Below are positions 34,885-43,279 of a DNA stretch of 64,000 bases, piece by piece. The position numbers and the translations under genes were made by a program. Source of the stretch: Burkholderia cepacia (GTDB taxonomy: Bacteria > Pseudomonadota > Gammaproteobacteria > Burkholderiales > Burkholderiaceae); contig NZ_CP013444.1 in assembly GCF_001718835.1 (NCBI RefSeq), forward strand, positions 124,001-188,000, given 5' to 3'. The first letter of the stretch is position 1. Each line of letters opens with the position of its first letter. Under the pieces are notes generated by a model. It did not search any database. It was given only the letters and a program-made list of their open reading frames with translations, and was not told the origin of the DNA.

Positions 34885-35967
34885 TCAGAACAGCTTGCGC
34901 AGGCCGAGTGCGACGCCCGCGCTGCTGGCGCGGTCGCCGGCCAGCGTGTAGTGGAGGAAGTTGTAGTTGTAGTTGTCGAAATCGAGCGCGGCGCGGCGCG
35001 CGTAGCCGCCCGCCAGGTACAGCGTGACGGCTTTCGACAGGAAGTAGTTCAACTGCAGCGTGACCTGCTGCGGGTTGGCCGGGTGCGGCGCGGGCGTCTG
35101 CGCGTTCGGCGCGTTCTGCGCGCGGATGTCCTCGTAATAGAACGCGCCGACCGCCTGCAGGTAAGGCGTGATCGCGTAGCGCACGCCGGCCCACCAGAAC
35201 GTGTAGCGCGTCACGACCGACGGCGCGGCGACGCCGCCCTGGCCGTGCGTGACGCCGGCCAGCAGTTGCGCGCGGTCGACGGACACGATCGCGGCGGCGG
35301 CGTAGCGGCGGAAATGCGCGAAGCCGCCCGGCTGCGGCGTGTTGACGTTGTCGAACGCGGCGGCGAACGAGAATGCGCCGCCGGCATAGTCGAAGCCGGC
35401 GCCGTAGGCGGCGTTCGACTGGAACGCGCCGGGCGTGCCGCCGAACGAATAGTGCGTTTCGAGCGTCAGCGGGCCGATCTTTGCCAGGTACTTGGCGACG
35501 TTGTTCTCGCGGAAGTTGACGCCGACGATCGCACCGGCCGGCTCGTACAGCGTCGAGTACGCGCCCGTCGGCGAATAGCGCTCCATGACGTCGAACAGCG
35601 TCGTGTACTGGTGGCCGAGCCGCAACGCACCCCAGCGCTCGTGCTGCAGTCCGACCCACGCGGAGCGGTCGAAGCCGCCCGCGCCGGTGCCGGTGCCGTT
35701 GTTCAGGTTGATGCCGCTTTCGAGCCGGAACGCGGCCTGCCAGCCGCCGCCGAGGTCCTCGACGCCCTTCAGCCCCCAGCGCGAGCCGCTCTTGCCGCCC
35801 GACGCCATCCGCACGAGCGACGCCGACGACTTGTCGCCGGGCGCGGCCTGGTGGGTGAGGAATTCCGTATAGATGTCGGCCACGCCATACAGCGTGATCG
35901 TGCTCTGCGCGCAGGCGCCGGCCGATACGAGGCCCAGTCCGCACAGTGCGGACATCCGCTTGCCCAT
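34885..35967 (-). CDS. Gram-negative trimeric porin, module B
   Basis: A 360-residue outer-membrane porin. The signal peptide ends at ACA-QS and is followed by STITLYGVADIYTEF. It has the SGSRWGLKGVEDLGGGWQAAFRLESG hairpin of the family and ends with LRKLF, a terminal Phe. A GGAAGGAG ribosome site fixes the start. It lies 44 bases upstream of the exported MmgE/PrpD gene and downstream of a CitE-like gene, suggesting substrate entry for the same pathway. Confidence 0.92.
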   Translation of the reverse strand: MGKRMSALCGLGLVSAGACAQSTITLYGVADIYTEFLTHQAAPGDKSSASLVRMASGGKSGSRWGLKGVEDLGGGWQAAFRLESGINLNNGTGTGAGGFDRSAWVGLQHERWGALRLGHQYTTLFDVMERYSPTGAYSTLYEPAGAIVGVNFRENNVAKYLAKIGPLTLETHYSFGGTPGAFQSNAAYGAGFDYAGGAFSFAAAFDNVNTPQPGGFAHFRRYAAAAIVSVDRAQLLAGVTHGQGGVAAPSVVTRYTFWWAGVRYAITPYLQAVGAFYYEDIRAQNAPNAQTPAPHPANPQQVTLQLNYFLSKAVTLYLAGGYARRAALDFDNYNYNFLHYTLAGDRASSAGVALGLRKLF

Positions 35968-36161
35968 GGCTTGTCTCCTTCCAGGGTTTTGTTCTTTGTT
36001 CGAGTTCGGCGCCGCGCCGGTCGAGCGGTGCGGCGGTGCTGCGGGGCGACGCTATCCGGGCCGGGTGGCGAACGGGCGGCATCGTGACGGGACGCCTGCG
36101 CGCATCGCGCGACGCGCGCAGGCATGGGAACGGCGCGCAGCGATGACGGGCGGCGCTGGCA

Positions 36162-37064
36162 TCACCGGGGCGTGCCGTCCGCGCGCGCCTGTACGGCCGC
36201 GTGACGCGCGAGCACGCGCTTCGCGCGGGCGACGCCGGGCGCGTCGACCATCCGGCCGTCGACGCGCAGCGCGCCGCGCCCGTTCGCGCGCGCGTCGTCG
36301 TAGGCGGCCAGCACCGCGTGCGCGTCGCGCACCGCGGCGTCGTCGGGCCGGAACGCACGGTTGAGCGCACCGACCTGCAGCGGGTGGATACAGGTCGCGC
36401 CCGCATAGCCGAGCTCCGCGGACGCGCGCGCGATGCGCTCGAACGCGTCGAGATCGCGCAGTTCGTCGAGGCCGCCGATGAGGCCGAGCGGCAGGATGCC
36501 GGCGGCGCGCGCGGCGATGATCAGCAACTGCTTCGGCACGCGCAGCACGTCGGCGTTCGCGCCGCTTTCGCAGTTCAGCGCGAAGTCGCCGCCGCCCAGC
36601 ATCATCGCGACGACGCGCGGCGACGCCTGCGCGATCCGGTCCATGGCCTGGAACGCGCGCGGCGTTTCGACGATCGCGACGATCCGCGTGCGGCCGGGCG
36701 GCGCGCCGGCTTCTTCTTCGAGCGCGGCCAGCAGTTCGTCGATCGCCTCGACGTGCGAACCGCCGCGCACCTTCGGCAGCACGACGCCGTCCACGCCGGC
36801 CCGGACGGCCGCGCGCAGGTCCGGCACCAGCTGGTCGAGCGGGCCGTTGGCGCGCACCAGCAAGTCGCGGCCCGGCGCGCGCAGCGCCGGCACGGCGTCG
36901 GCCAGCCCGTCGCGGGCGGCCGCCTTGCATGCGGGCGGAACGCTGTCCTCGAGATCGAGGATCAGCGCGTCGGCGTCGCTCGCGGCGGCCGACGCGACGA
37001 AACGGGGCACGTGGGCGGGGACGTACAGCAGCGAGCGCCAGACGGGTTGGGATGATGGATTCAT
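36162..37064 (-). CDS. CitE-like HpcH/HpaI aldolase (acyl-CoA lyase), module B
   Basis: A 300-residue CitE-type lyase. Visible are LLYVPAHVPRF, LILDLEDSVPP with catalytic/metal acids, the Arg in LLVRANGP, VVLPKVRG, IVAIVETPRAF with the metal-binding Glu, and YAGATCIHPLQV. It is a divergent paralogue of the module A lyase (about one third of residues shared by eye). ATG 37064 is preferred, with a GAG about eight bases upstream; ATG 37076 is also in frame. One copy of the 17-bp palindrome lies 16 bases before the start, so repression by the divergent IclR protein is likely. Confidence 0.85.
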   Translation of the reverse strand: MNPSSQPVWRSLLYVPAHVPRFVASAAASDADALILDLEDSVPPACKAAARDGLADAVPALRAPGRDLLVRANGPLDQLVPDLRAAVRAGVDGVVLPKVRGGSHVEAIDELLAALEEEAGAPPGRTRIVAIVETPRAFQAMDRIAQASPRVVAMMLGGGDFALNCESGANADVLRVPKQLLIIAARAAGILPLGLIGGLDELRDLDAFERIARASAELGYAGATCIHPLQVGALNRAFRPDDAAVRDAHAVLAAYDDARANGRGALRVDGRMVDAPGVARAKRVLARHAAVQARADGTPR

Positions 37065-37079
37065 CTGCGATCTCATAAA

Positions 37080-37096
37080 ATGAAAGTCACTTTCAT
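37080..37096. promoter_or_regulatory. Operator palindrome, copy 1
   Basis: ATGAAAGTCACTTTCAT is a perfect 8-bp inverted repeat around one central base. It lies 16 bases before the minus-strand lyase start and is repeated, with G as the central base, near the iclR-type gene. Confidence 0.8.
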
Positions 37097-37194
37097 TTTT
37101 GTGGTTGATGGCCGCATTCGTCAAGATTATCGTTAACGCCTAGTATCAAGGAACATGGCAGGATGATGAACGAACGAAGCTGCGCGGATTCATA

Positions 37195-37222
37195 TTGATG
37201 TCATCGGCGATCTGCGTATAAT
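37195..37222 (+). promoter_or_regulatory. Promoter of the IclR-type regulator
   Basis: TTGATG (37195-37200), a 16-base spacer and a perfect TATAAT (37217-37222). The last two bases of the -10 box overlap the second operator palindrome, so a bound repressor would block the promoter. Confidence 0.7.
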
Positions 37223-37237
37223 GAAAGTGACTTTCAT
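37221..37237. promoter_or_regulatory. Operator palindrome, copy 2
   Basis: ATGAAAGTGACTTTCAT, the same perfect inverted repeat as at 37080-37096 apart from the centre base, overlapping the -10 box of the regulator promoter. Confidence 0.8.
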
Positions 37238-37321
37238 TTTTTTGATGCCGGCCGCCACACCGTGGCACCGTGGTGACACCACCGACGTGACACGGACAGC
37301 CCGGCATCGCACGAGGTGGAC

Positions 37322-38086
37322 ATGAACAAGGTGGAGACAAGCAATCCCGCAGAGGGCGGCGTGGCCGCGGTCAACCGCGCGCTGACCGCGCTGCTGGCGT
37401 TCGGCAACGCCCCCGGCGGGCTGATGCTCGCGCAGGTCAGCGAGGAGACGGGGCTCAACATGAGCACGCTGTTGCGGATGTTCGAGTCGCTCGAGCAGTT
37501 CCGCTTCATCAAGCGCCTGCCGGACGGGCGCTACGTGCTGGGGCCCGCCGTGTTCCAGCTCGGGATGATGTATCGCGAGTCGTTCCAGCTGCGCGAGTAC
37601 GTGATGCCGATCCTGTCGAGGCTGTCGGCGGAAACCGGCGAGACGGCCGCGTTCTACGTGCGCGAAGCCGACCAGCGCGTGTGCCTGTTCCGCATCCAGG
37701 CGCAGCGCTCGGTACGCACGCACCTGCGCGAGGGCGACCGCTTCCCGCTGGACGTCGGCGCGGCCGGCCGTGTGCTGCTCGCGTTCAGCGGCACGCGCGG
37801 CGGCGACTACGAGAAGACGGCCGAGCAGGGCTACGCGGTGTCGATCGCCGAGCGCGACCCGGAAAGCGCGGCGATCGCGTGCCCGGCTTTCGGCGTCGGC
37901 CGCGTGCTCAGCGGCGCGATCTCGCTCGGCGTGCCGCGCTATCGCTTCAACAAGAAGGTGCTGGCCGACTACCTGCCGCGCGTGCAGGCGGCGGCCGCCG
38001 AGCTGACGCATGCGCTCGGCGGCGATCTGCCCGCGGCAGGCGCGGCATTCCGCGCGGCCGACCAGCTCGGCGCGCTGCTCGAGTAG
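37322..38086 (+). CDS. IclR-family transcriptional regulator
   Basis: A 254-residue regulator with an N-terminal winged helix-turn-helix (AAVNRALTALLAF, then LAQVSEETGLNMSTLLRMFESLEQFRFI) and a C-terminal GAF-like effector domain (RESFQLREYVMPILSRLSAETGETAAFYV, then FPLDVGAAGRVLLAF). ATG 37322 follows GAGGTGGAC. It is divergent from the module B lyase and precedes the CoA-transferase and cyclase. The two palindromes in the intergenic region, one on its own promoter, point to autoregulation and control of both divergent units. Confidence 0.9.
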   Translation: MNKVETSNPAEGGVAAVNRALTALLAFGNAPGGLMLAQVSEETGLNMSTLLRMFESLEQFRFIKRLPDGRYVLGPAVFQLGMMYRESFQLREYVMPILSRLSAETGETAAFYVREADQRVCLFRIQAQRSVRTHLREGDRFPLDVGAAGRVLLAFSGTRGGDYEKTAEQGYAVSIAERDPESAAIACPAFGVGRVLSGAISLGVPRYRFNKKVLADYLPRVQAAAAELTHALGGDLPAAGAAFRAADQLGALLE

Positions 38087-38173
38087 CGCCGCGCGCGGCT
38101 GAGCGCGCCTCGCCTCGAAGTCAGCCTTGAAGTCCGCATCGAACGACGCACACACACCAACCAGGAGACAAGC

Positions 38174-39454
38174 ATGTTCGTTCCCGACCCGCAGGCCGCT
38201 CACGCGGCCGGCGCGCACCGTCGCGCGTCCACCGGCCCGATTCATCCGAAACCGTTCGATGCCGGCGCGCAGGGGCCGCTCGCGGGCGTGCGCGTCGTCG
38301 ACCTGTCGCGCCTGATGGCAGGCAACATGCTGAGCGTGCAGCTCGCCGATTTCGGCGCGGACGTCGTGAAGGTCGAGAGCGAGCGCGGCGACACGCTGCG
38401 CGCGGTCGGCGCGGGCGGGATCAGCACCAACTGGAAGGTATACGGCCGCAACAAGCGCAGCGTGTGCGTCGACCTGCGCGCGCCCGACGGAATCGAGATC
38501 GTCCGCCGGCTGGTGCGCGACGCGGACGTGTTCGTCGAAAGCTTCAAGCCCGGCGTCGCCGAGAAGATGGGGATCGGCCCGGACGACCTGCTCGCGATCC
38601 GTCCCGAGCTGGTGATCGCGCGGATCTCCGGCTGGGGGCAGACGGGGCCGTACCGCCACAAACCGGGCTTCGGCACGCTCGCGGAAGGATATGCGGGGTT
38701 CGCGGCGATCAACGGCTTCGCCGATCGCGAGCCGGTGCTGCCGCCGATGTTCCTCGGCGACATGACGGCCGGGCTGTCCGGCGCGATCGCGGTGCTGGTC
38801 GCGCTGCATGCGCGCGACGCGCACGGCGCGGCGGGGCAGGTGATCGACGTGTCGCTGTTCGAGCCGCTGCTGTCGATCCTCGGCCCGGCCGCCGCGAACT
38901 ACGTGATGACCGGCGAGATCAAGGCACGCACCGGCAGCCGCTCGTCGAACACGGCGCCGCGCAATGCGTATCGCACCCGCGACGGCAAGTGGCTGTGCCT
39001 GTCGAGCTCGACGCAGGCGATGGCCGAGCGGCTGTTCCGCGCGATCGGCCGCGCGGAGCTGATCGACGATCCGCGCTACGCGACCAACGTGCAGCGCGTG
39101 CAGCACGCGGAAGCGCTCGACGCGATCGTCGGCGAATTCATCGCCGCGCGCGATCTCGACGCCAATCTCGCGTTCTTCGAAGAAGCGGGCGTGACGGTCG
39201 GGCCGATCCAGGATATCGCGCAGATCGTTCAGGATCACTATGTGATCGAGCGCGAGGCGCTCGTCGAGCTGCCGGACGACGACGTCGGCAGCCTGCCGAT
39301 GCACAACATCACGCCGCGCCTGTCGGCCACGCCCGGCACGTTCCGCCGGCCCGCGCCCGCGCTCGGCGAGAACAATCGCGAGATCCTGCTGCCGCTGCTC
39401 GGCGAACGCGAATACGAGCGGCTCGCGGGGCTGGGCGTGATCCGCACGCGCTAG
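38174..39454 (+). CDS. Family III CoA-transferase (CaiB/BaiF), module B
   Basis: A 426-residue CoA-transferase. After a 35-residue extension comes the family opening LAGVRVVDLSRLMAGNMLSVQLADFGADVVKVE, then YGRNKRSVCVDL, the catalytic Asp in MFLGDMTAGLSG and the C-terminal VGPIQDIAQIVQD. AGGAGACAAGC precedes the ATG. It is a distant paralogue of the module A enzyme. Activation of a dicarboxylate to its CoA ester for the CitE-like lyase is inferred from context. Confidence 0.9.
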   Translation: MFVPDPQAAHAAGAHRRASTGPIHPKPFDAGAQGPLAGVRVVDLSRLMAGNMLSVQLADFGADVVKVESERGDTLRAVGAGGISTNWKVYGRNKRSVCVDLRAPDGIEIVRRLVRDADVFVESFKPGVAEKMGIGPDDLLAIRPELVIARISGWGQTGPYRHKPGFGTLAEGYAGFAAINGFADREPVLPPMFLGDMTAGLSGAIAVLVALHARDAHGAAGQVIDVSLFEPLLSILGPAAANYVMTGEIKARTGSRSSNTAPRNAYRTRDGKWLCLSSSTQAMAERLFRAIGRAELIDDPRYATNVQRVQHAEALDAIVGEFIAARDLDANLAFFEEAGVTVGPIQDIAQIVQDHYVIEREALVELPDDDVGSLPMHNITPRLSATPGTFRRPAPALGENNREILLPLLGEREYERLAGLGVIRTR

Positions 39455-39527
39455 GTGCGACGCGCGACGCGCGACGCGGTCGCGAACGACGGCCGCCGCA
39501 CCCTGGACATTGCATGGAGGAGACACC

Positions 39528-40547
39528 ATGAAGCCACGCTGGACCCATCGGCCGCCCGGCTCGAACTGGGGGGATTTCGGCCCGGACGATCAGAAAGGGC
39601 GCCTGAACTGGCTGACCGCCGACGCGGTGCTGCGCGGCGTCGCGGAGGTGCGCGAAGGCCGCGTGTTTTCGCTGAGCCTGCCGCTCGACGTACCGCGCGG
39701 CGGCGGGCTGAACGCGCGGCGCCGGCCGCCGGCGATCATGCCGGCGCTGCTCGGCGACAAGCCGTACTTCGGCTATCGCGCGGATGAACAGGTTGCGAAC
39801 GCAACCGACGTCGTCTGCGACGATGCGTTCTGCATGCACTCGCAGTTCTCGACGCAGTGGGATGCGCTGTCGCACGTCGGCTCGCTGTTCGATCCGGCGG
39901 GTGACGGCGAGCGGGCCCGCGTGTTCTACAACGGCTACCGGATGGACGAGCACATCCAGGTGCCCGAAGCGGGTGCGCCGCGCGGCGGCGCGCGTGCGCT
40001 CGGCATCGAGGTGATGGCGCAAACGGGCGTGCAGGGGCGCGGCGTGCTGGTCGACCTGCGGCGCCACTTCGGCGACGAGCGGCGCAAGATCGGCTACGCG
40101 GAGTGGATGGCGGTGCTGCGCGCGGACGACGTGATCGTCGAGCGCGGCGACATCGTGTGCGTGCATACGGGTTTCGCCGATCGCCTGCTCGACGCCGACG
40201 CGCGCGGCGAGCCCGGCGCGCCGGACGTGTGCTGCGTGCTCGACGGCCACGACCCGCGCCTGCTCGAATGGATCGACGCATCGGGGCTCGCCGCGCTCGC
40301 GGCGGACAACCACGCGGTCGAGGAGCGGCCGCGCGATGCGCGCGCGCGCGAGCGGCCGGGCGCGCTGATGCCGCTGCACGAGCTGTGCCTGTTCAAGCTC
40401 GGCATTCATCTCGGCGAGCTGTGGCACCTGACGCCGCTTGCCGACTGGCTGCGCGCGCACCGGCGCAACCGCTTCCTGCTGACCGCGCCGCCGCTGCACC
40501 TGCGCGGGCTCGTCGGGTCGCCGGTCAATCCGGTCGCCACCGTATGA
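39528..40547 (+). CDS. Cyclase-family metal-dependent hydrolase, module B
   Basis: A 339-residue protein, the same length as the module A paralogue and matching it over most positions, including STQWDALSHVGS, VMAQTGVQGRGVLVDL, ERGDIVCVHTGFAD and LHELCLFKLGIHLGELWHL. The start follows a strong GGAGGAGAC ribosome site. It lies between the CoA-transferase and MFS genes. High conservation of the pair also at the DNA level (for example 39690-39805 against 31290-31405) suggests recent duplication or gene conversion and the same reaction in both modules. Confidence 0.85.
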   Translation: MKPRWTHRPPGSNWGDFGPDDQKGRLNWLTADAVLRGVAEVREGRVFSLSLPLDVPRGGGLNARRRPPAIMPALLGDKPYFGYRADEQVANATDVVCDDAFCMHSQFSTQWDALSHVGSLFDPAGDGERARVFYNGYRMDEHIQVPEAGAPRGGARALGIEVMAQTGVQGRGVLVDLRRHFGDERRKIGYAEWMAVLRADDVIVERGDIVCVHTGFADRLLDADARGEPGAPDVCCVLDGHDPRLLEWIDASGLAALAADNHAVEERPRDARARERPGALMPLHELCLFKLGIHLGELWHLTPLADWLRAHRRNRFLLTAPPLHLRGLVGSPVNPVATV

Positions 40548-40638
40548 ACGCCGGCGCCGCGCGCACGCCGCGCCGGCGCCGGGTTTGCCGCTTCGCCGCT
40601 TCGCGCAGGCCGCGCGGGCGGATCATCGAGGAATCGCC

Positions 40639-42096
40639 ATGTCCCATTCCCATGCGGCGTCGATCGCCGCCCGCATCGACCGCCTGCCCGCGACGGCCAC
40701 CATCTGGACGCTCGTGCTGTTCCTGAGCGTCGGCGGGTTTTTCGAGGTCTACGACCTGTTCCAGATGACCTACCTGCCGCCCGGGCTGATCCGCGACGGC
40801 ATCTTTCACGCGGGCTCGCACGGCGTGCTCGGCATGTCGGACCAGGGCGCGCTGGGCGCGGCGACGTTCGCCGGGCTGTTCGTCGGCGAGATGTTCGTGT
40901 CGCGCCTCGCGGACCGCTACGGGCGGCGCGTGCTGTTCACCGGCGCGCTGCTGCTCTACACGGCGGCGAGCCTGGCGATGTGCGTGCAGACACATGCGCT
41001 CGGCGTTCTCGTATGCCGTTTCATCGCGGGCTGCGGCATCGGCGCGGAGCTGATCACGATCGGCGCGTTCCTGACCGAGCTGGTGCCGAAGGCGGTGCGC
41101 GGCCGCGCGTTCGCGCTGTGCTTCGCGGTCGGCTATCTCGCGATGCCCGTGCTGGCGCTGGTGTCGTGGTTATGGGTGCCGCGCGATCCGCTCGGCCTCT
41201 CCGGATGGCGCTGGGTCGTGCTGCTCGGCGGCAGCGGCGCGATTTTCGTGTGGTGGCTGCAGTCGCGGTTGCCGGAGTCGCCGCGCTGGCTCGCCCGCAC
41301 GGGTCGCGAGGCCGAGGCCGAAGCCGTGTTGCAGCGGCTCGAGCAGGCCGTCGAGCGCGAATCCGGCCGGCCGCTGCCCGCGGTCCCGGCACCCGTTGCA
41401 ACGGCCCCGGCCCCGGCCCCGGCCGCTCAGCGCGCGCCGTCGATGTGGGATGCGCGGCATCGCGGCCGCACGACGATGCTGATCGCATTCAATGCATTCC
41501 TGAGCATCGGTTTCTTCGGCTTCAGCCAGTGGCTGCCGACGCTGCTCGCAGCTCAAGGCGCGAGCGTCACGAAGAGCCTCTGGTATGCGTTCGTGATCGC
41601 GTTCGCGTATCCGGTGTCGCCGTTCGTCGCCGGCCTGCTCGCCGACCGGATCGAGCGCAAATGGCTGATCGTCGCGTCGGCGTTCGGCGTCGCGCTGTTC
41701 GGCACCGCGTTCGCGATGTCGGCGCAGGCGCCGTTCGTGATCGCGTTCGGCCTGCTCGTCACGCTGTCCAGCACGGTGCTGGCGAGCAACGGCACCGCGT
41801 ACCAGTCGGAAGTGTTTCCGACCGAGATCCGCGGGCGCGCGCTCGGTTTCGTGCACTCGATCGGCCGCCTGACGGGCATCGCGAGCAGTTTCATCGTCGC
41901 GCTGCTGCTCGAGCGCGCCGGGGTGTCGGCCGTGTTCGTGCTGATCGGCGGCAGCATGCTGATCGTGATGGTGTCGATCGGCGTGTTCGGGCCGAAGACC
42001 AACAACCGGGCGCTCGACGAGATTTCGGACGGCGGCGCGACAGGCGACGCGCCGGCGGGGGCGGGGCTGGACGCGCTGCCGTCGCGGCGCTCGTGA
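40639..42096 (+). CDS. MFS transporter (sugar-porter/AAHS-like), module B
   Basis: A 485-residue transporter with twelve predicted helices. The loop 2-3 motif (SRLADRYGRRVLF), the RFIAGCGIGAE helix 4 signature and PESPRWL after helix 6 are those of the MHS/AAHS/sugar-porter side of the MFS. A Pro/Ala-rich central loop (about residues 255-280) separates the halves. The start follows GAGGAATCGCC. As last gene of the plus-strand part of module B it is the likely importer of the pathway's acid. Confidence 0.87.
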   Translation: MSHSHAASIAARIDRLPATATIWTLVLFLSVGGFFEVYDLFQMTYLPPGLIRDGIFHAGSHGVLGMSDQGALGAATFAGLFVGEMFVSRLADRYGRRVLFTGALLLYTAASLAMCVQTHALGVLVCRFIAGCGIGAELITIGAFLTELVPKAVRGRAFALCFAVGYLAMPVLALVSWLWVPRDPLGLSGWRWVVLLGGSGAIFVWWLQSRLPESPRWLARTGREAEAEAVLQRLEQAVERESGRPLPAVPAPVATAPAPAPAAQRAPSMWDARHRGRTTMLIAFNAFLSIGFFGFSQWLPTLLAAQGASVTKSLWYAFVIAFAYPVSPFVAGLLADRIERKWLIVASAFGVALFGTAFAMSAQAPFVIAFGLLVTLSSTVLASNGTAYQSEVFPTEIRGRALGFVHSIGRLTGIASSFIVALLLERAGVSAVFVLIGGSMLIVMVSIGVFGPKTNNRALDEISDGGATGDAPAGAGLDALPSRRS

Positions 42097-42116
42097 GCGT
42101 GGCGATGGCGCGGCCG

Positions 42117-43043
42117 CTATACGTCGAGCGTGGCTGGGTCCGCAGCCCGCGCCATCGCCTTCGGCAGATACTCCTCGAGGATCTTCACGACGACCTGGGT
42201 CTTCGACGGAACGGGCCGCGTGACCGGCAACAGCGCATGCAGGTCGAATCCCGGCACCGTGTAATCCGGCAGCAGCCTGACGAGCCGGCCGGACGCCAGC
42301 GCGTCGACGCACACGTGTTCCTGGAGGACGCCGATGCCCGCGCCGTTCAGCAGCAGCTCGTACACCGGCCGCCAGTGGCTCGTGCTGATCACGATGTTGA
42401 TCGGTGTTGGCCGCACCGATTTCGACGCGCTCATCAGGCGAAGCTGGCCGTCGTTGAAGAGCCCCGTGACGCGAATGAACGGGTGCCCGACGATGTCGGT
42501 CGGCTCCTCCGGCAGCCCGTGCTTGTCGATATAAGACGGCGACGCGACCAGTACGCGTCGCACGTAGCCCAATCGACGCGCGACGAAATTGCCGTCGCCG
42601 ATCTGGCCGAGCCGCAACGAAATATCGACGCCCTCGGTGACGGGGTCCGTGATCTCGTCGTTCAGGATGAGATCGATATAGAGCTGCGGATTATGTTCAC
42701 GAATGACTGTGAGGATTTCCGGCAGCACCACTTCGCCGAGCCCATGTGGCGCGGCAATGCGAATGCGTCCGCGCACGATCTTGTTGCCGAGCGTGACGAC
42801 GGCCCGCGCTTCGTCGGCCGCGTCGAGCACGATCTTGCTTCGTTGATAGAACAGGATGCCTTCATCCGTGCACGACACCGCGCGCGTGCTCCGGAGCAGC
42901 AATCTGACGCCGAGAAACCGTTCGAGCCGCTCGACGCGGTCGCTTACGGTAGGTTGGCCCAGGCCGAGATCTTTCGCGGCCCTTGACAAATTGCCACGCT
43001 CGACAACCCGCACGAAAATTCGCATGGCCGCCAGCAAATCCAT
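42117..43043 (-). CDS. LysR-family transcriptional regulator
   Basis: A 308-residue LysR protein of the CrgA-like branch. The HTH is MRIFVRVVERGNLSRAAKDLGLGQPTVSDRVERLE, followed by an effector domain beginning RGRIRIAAPHGLGE. It converges on the module B MFS gene with 20 bases between stops and lies downstream of the minus-strand cluster, separated from its last gene by an AT-rich 236-base gap. It is the only regulator gene adjoining that cluster, so control of it is plausible but unproven. Confidence 0.88.
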   Translation of the reverse strand: MDLLAAMRIFVRVVERGNLSRAAKDLGLGQPTVSDRVERLERFLGVRLLLRSTRAVSCTDEGILFYQRSKIVLDAADEARAVVTLGNKIVRGRIRIAAPHGLGEVVLPEILTVIREHNPQLYIDLILNDEITDPVTEGVDISLRLGQIGDGNFVARRLGYVRRVLVASPSYIDKHGLPEEPTDIVGHPFIRVTGLFNDGQLRLMSASKSVRPTPINIVISTSHWRPVYELLLNGAGIGVLQEHVCVDALASGRLVRLLPDYTVPGFDLHALLPVTRPVPSKTQVVVKILEEYLPKAMARAADPATLDV

Positions 43044-43279
43044 AGTCCCTCGGATCGGAAGAATGTAGTTATTCTGGAAGACGAAAAAGCCTGTTCGTCC
43101 GTTTCTTTTCCGGCCAGCGGCGAGCGATTTTAGTCAACTTGAAATGTTGCGATATCGTTGCGTGGGGCGGATATGGAACTATACCGCCGATTTTTGACAG
43201 GCATTGATTATATTTTCGTAAAGAAAGGCAATATTCGATCGATCAATTCCTCTAACAATAATTCAATATTTCGATATTT

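Noticed and set aside
37080..37237. The two palindromes as part of a CRISPR or transposon end
   Set aside because: Only two copies, no regular spacing or flanking transposase; their position over promoters fits operators.
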